This document shows positions 6,287 to 7,460 of a stretch of 7,460 bases of DNA, piece by piece; within the stretch, counting starts at the first letter, position 1, and the number at the start of each line of letters is the position of its first letter. Origin of the DNA: Betaproteobacteria bacterium (GTDB lineage Bacteria > Pseudomonadota > Gammaproteobacteria > Burkholderiales > SG8-39); NCBI GenBank assembly GCA_029865405.1, contig JAOUGZ010000123.1, forward strand, positions 1 through 7,460, read 5' to 3'. Position numbers and translations under genes: made by a program. Under the pieces are notes generated by a model that had not been told where the DNA came from, did not search any database, and saw only the letters and a list, made by a program, of their open reading frames with translations.

Positions 6287-7027
6287 CTAGCGGCTCCTCG
6301 GCTTGGCGGCGGGGACCGGCGGCGGCGCCGGCCGCGGCGCCTCGGCGCGCGTGAGGCGCTGCACCGCGTCCTTCGCCTGCGCGCTCATGCGCGCGGTGTA
6401 GCGCTCGAAGCCCTCGACCGAGACGCGCTGCGCGAGGCCCGCGCCGGCGAGGGCGAGCGCCGTGACGAGCGTCGCGGCGAGGTAGCGCTGCGAGCGGCGC
6501 GCGAGGCCGCGCGCGTCGCTGCGGAAGAGCTCGTGCGCGCGCAGGCTCGAATCGGTGTGCGTGCCGGCGCCGGTGAGCGCGGCTTCCGCGCCGGGGGCCG
6601 CGTCCTCCAGCGCCTGGCGGAATTCCTTGGTGAGCAGCAGCTTCTGCGGCCCGGCGAGCTCGGCGATCGCCGCGGCCACGGCGATGCCGTCGCCGAGCAG
6701 CCCCTCGTTCTTGCCCTTGCCCGACTGCTTCACGGCGCCGTGGTTGATGCCGATCGAGAGCGGCAGGCCCACCGCACCCGCGGCGAGCGTGCGCTCGGCG
6801 AGCGCGAGCGCCGTGCGCGGGTCGTCGAGCACCACCAGCACCACGCCGTCGGCCGCATCGAGCACGATGCGCGCGTTCTCCGCGAGCTGCGGCAGCACCA
6901 CCGCCACCACCGCCTCGAGCTGCGCCCTGAGGCGCGTCTGCTCCACCACCGGGCGGCGGCCGAAGTCGTGGATCTTGAGGAACACGACGCTCGCGAACAC
7001 CGAGGGCAGGATCTGGGCCTTCTCCAT
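6287..7027 (-). CDS. Membrane-anchored degenerate class III nucleotide cyclase-like protein
   Basis: The 246-residue protein starts at ATG 7027, the only start after the in-frame TAG at 7039-7037; no clear ribosome site is seen. Residues 8-140 follow the class III adenylate/guanylate cyclase pattern: 'SVVFLKIHDF' where 'FxDIxxFT' is expected, 'AADGVVLVV' for 'GDGxxxxF', 'LSIGINHGAV' for 'xxxGIHxGxV', 'LLGDGIAVAAAIAELA' for 'xxGDxVNxAARLExxA', and 'KLLLTKEF' for 'xILxSxxT'. The first metal Asp appears to be Lys18, and the Asn and Arg of the NxxxR element appear to be Ala116 and Ala120, so cyclase activity is unlikely. One membrane segment (about 182-199) precedes a 47-residue tail, probably periplasmic, ending in a Pro/Ala-rich stretch. 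It abuts the kinase gene, so a regulatory or scaffold role in kinase signalling is inferred. The fold assignment rests on motif order only. Confidence 0.72.
   Translation of the reverse strand: MEKAQILPSVFASVVFLKIHDFGRRPVVEQTRLRAQLEAVVAVVLPQLAENARIVLDAADGVVLVVLDDPRTALALAERTLAAGAVGLPLSIGINHGAVKQSGKGKNEGLLGDGIAVAAAIAELAGPQKLLLTKEFRQALEDAAPGAEAALTGAGTHTDSSLRAHELFRSDARGLARRSQRYLAATLVTALALAGAGLAQRVSVEGFERYTARMSAQAKDAVQRLTRAEAPRPAPPPVPAAKPRSR
6294..6299 (-). promoter_or_regulatory. Shine-Dalgarno site that sets the kinase GTG start
   Basis: On the minus strand this reads GAGGAG, 7 bases before the GTG at 6286. It lies in the last codons of the cyclase-like gene, which suits translational coupling. 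It decides for GTG 6286, since the codon directly upstream is a stop and no ATG is available. Confidence 0.7.
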
Positions 7028-7039
7028 GCCCGGATTCTA

Positions 7040-7058
7040 AATGGTGACTGTCACCATT
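7040..7058. repeat. 19-base perfect inverted repeat in the helicase/cyclase-like gap
   Basis: AATGGTGACTGTCACCATT has 9-bp arms around one central base and fills more than half of the 34-base gap between two minus-strand genes. It ends 12 bases before the ATG at 7027. It could be an operator for a dimeric regulator, a weak hairpin terminator after the helicase gene (on the minus strand it continues TTTAG), or a copy of a dispersed extragenic palindrome. The window holds only one copy, so these cannot be told apart here. Confidence 0.5.
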
Positions 7059-7061
7059 GAG

Positions 7062-7460
7062 CTACGCCCACATATCCCGGAGTCTCGCGGCGACGTCGAC
7101 CGGCGACGGATGCGCCGAGGGCATCGCCGGCTCCGGCGATTCGCCCCAGGCGAGCGGCTCGAGGCAGGCCATGACAGCCCTGCTGAGAAAGCGGCTTTTC
7201 GCGCCGTAGACGTGCCGGTCGCCCATCCGCGATTGCTGCGTGACGTAGTACTTGAGCGGCGAGATGAGGTCGAGCTTCGTCTTCGCGCGCGTCATGGCGA
7301 CGTAAAGCAGGCGCCGCTCTTCTTCGATGCTCTCGGCCTTGCCGGTGGAGAATTCGTTGGGGAAGTTGCCGTCGGTGACGTTCAGCAGGTACACCGCCTC
7401 CCATTCCTGGCCCTTCGCCGAGTGCACGGTGGAGAGGACGAGGTAGTCCTCGTCGAGGTA
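7062..7460 (-). CDS. UvrD/Rep-type (superfamily 1) DNA helicase, C-terminal part (5' end off window)
   Basis: The frame is open from the right edge (YLDEDYLVLSTVHSAKGQEW...) to TAG at 7064-7062, giving 132 residues. Helicase motif V is seen as STVHSAKGQEW (fragment residues 10-20). Motif VI is seen as EEERRLLYVAMTRAK, with the conserved Arg that contacts ATP. The tail 'GDRHVYGAKSRFLSRAVMACLEPLAW' is typical of the C-terminal end of bacterial UvrD-like ATP-dependent 3'-5' helicases. It would unwind DNA using ATP in repair or replication. The ATP-binding Walker A half lies off the window, so the exact subfamily (UvrD, Rep, PcrA or a paralogue) cannot be fixed. It precedes the cyclase-like gene by 34 bases on the same strand. 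A functional link with the signalling pair is not evident. Confidence 0.92.
   Translation of the reverse strand, partial: YLDEDYLVLSTVHSAKGQEWEAVYLLNVTDGNFPNEFSTGKAESIEEERRLLYVAMTRAKTKLDLISPLKYYVTQQSRMGDRHVYGAKSRFLSRAVMACLEPLAWGESPEPAMPSAHPSPVDVAARLRDMWA

Noticed and set aside
7037..7057. Six-codon minus-strand mini-ORF (MVTVTI, then TAG) before the cyclase-like gene
   Set aside because: It is formed by the 19-base inverted repeat itself, has no ribosome site, and no leader-peptide feature such as repeated regulatory codons.
5576..7060. Plus-strand open frame opposite the kinase and cyclase-like genes
   Set aside because: The minus strand carries intact kinase motifs here. The plus product is rich in His, Arg and Ala without a recognisable fold.

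Overview
The window is G+C-rich DNA, about two thirds G+C by eye, with dense, tightly packed genes. The protein families (periplasmic multiheme c-type cytochromes, an outer-membrane barrel ending in phenylalanine, a Hanks-type kinase and a UvrD-like helicase) fit a Gram-negative bacterium. The style is most like a betaproteobacterium, but that placement is an impression from protein style and was not tested.

Left block (1-5122, + strand): three closely spaced genes that look like one operon whose promoter lies off the left edge. First comes the C-terminal part of a multiheme cytochrome with three CxxCH motifs (1-285). Four bases later a 737-residue secreted cytochrome begins (290-2503). It carries 29 CxxCH motifs plus one CX3CH, and 22 of these lie in eleven gapless 44-residue tandem units. 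After 33 bases comes an 861-residue outer-membrane protein (2537-5122). It joins a signal peptide, an AMIN-like beta region, Pro/Ala linkers, a SPOR-like segment, a TPR-like segment and a C-terminal beta-barrel. My best reading is an extracellular electron-transfer module: cytochromes as the heme wire, and the barrel protein as outer-membrane conduit, anchor or secretion pore. The substrate and the direction of electron flow cannot be read from the sequence.

Right block (5135-7460, - strand, convergent with the left block): in transcription order, the C-terminal end of a UvrD/Rep-type helicase (7460-7062), a membrane-anchored degenerate class III cyclase-like protein (7027-6287), and a Ser/Thr kinase with a C-terminal membrane anchor (6286-5135). 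The kinase GTG start directly follows the TAG of the cyclase-like gene in the same frame, so the two are probably translationally coupled and may form a signalling pair. The two blocks meet at a perfect 20-base palindrome that includes both stop codons.

The strongest candidate for something not well described is the 30-heme repeat cytochrome together with the composite barrel protein. The weaker second candidate is the pseudo-cyclase/kinase pair. No RNA genes, CRISPR arrays, insertion sequences or origins were seen, and no gene-free stretch exceeds 35 bases.
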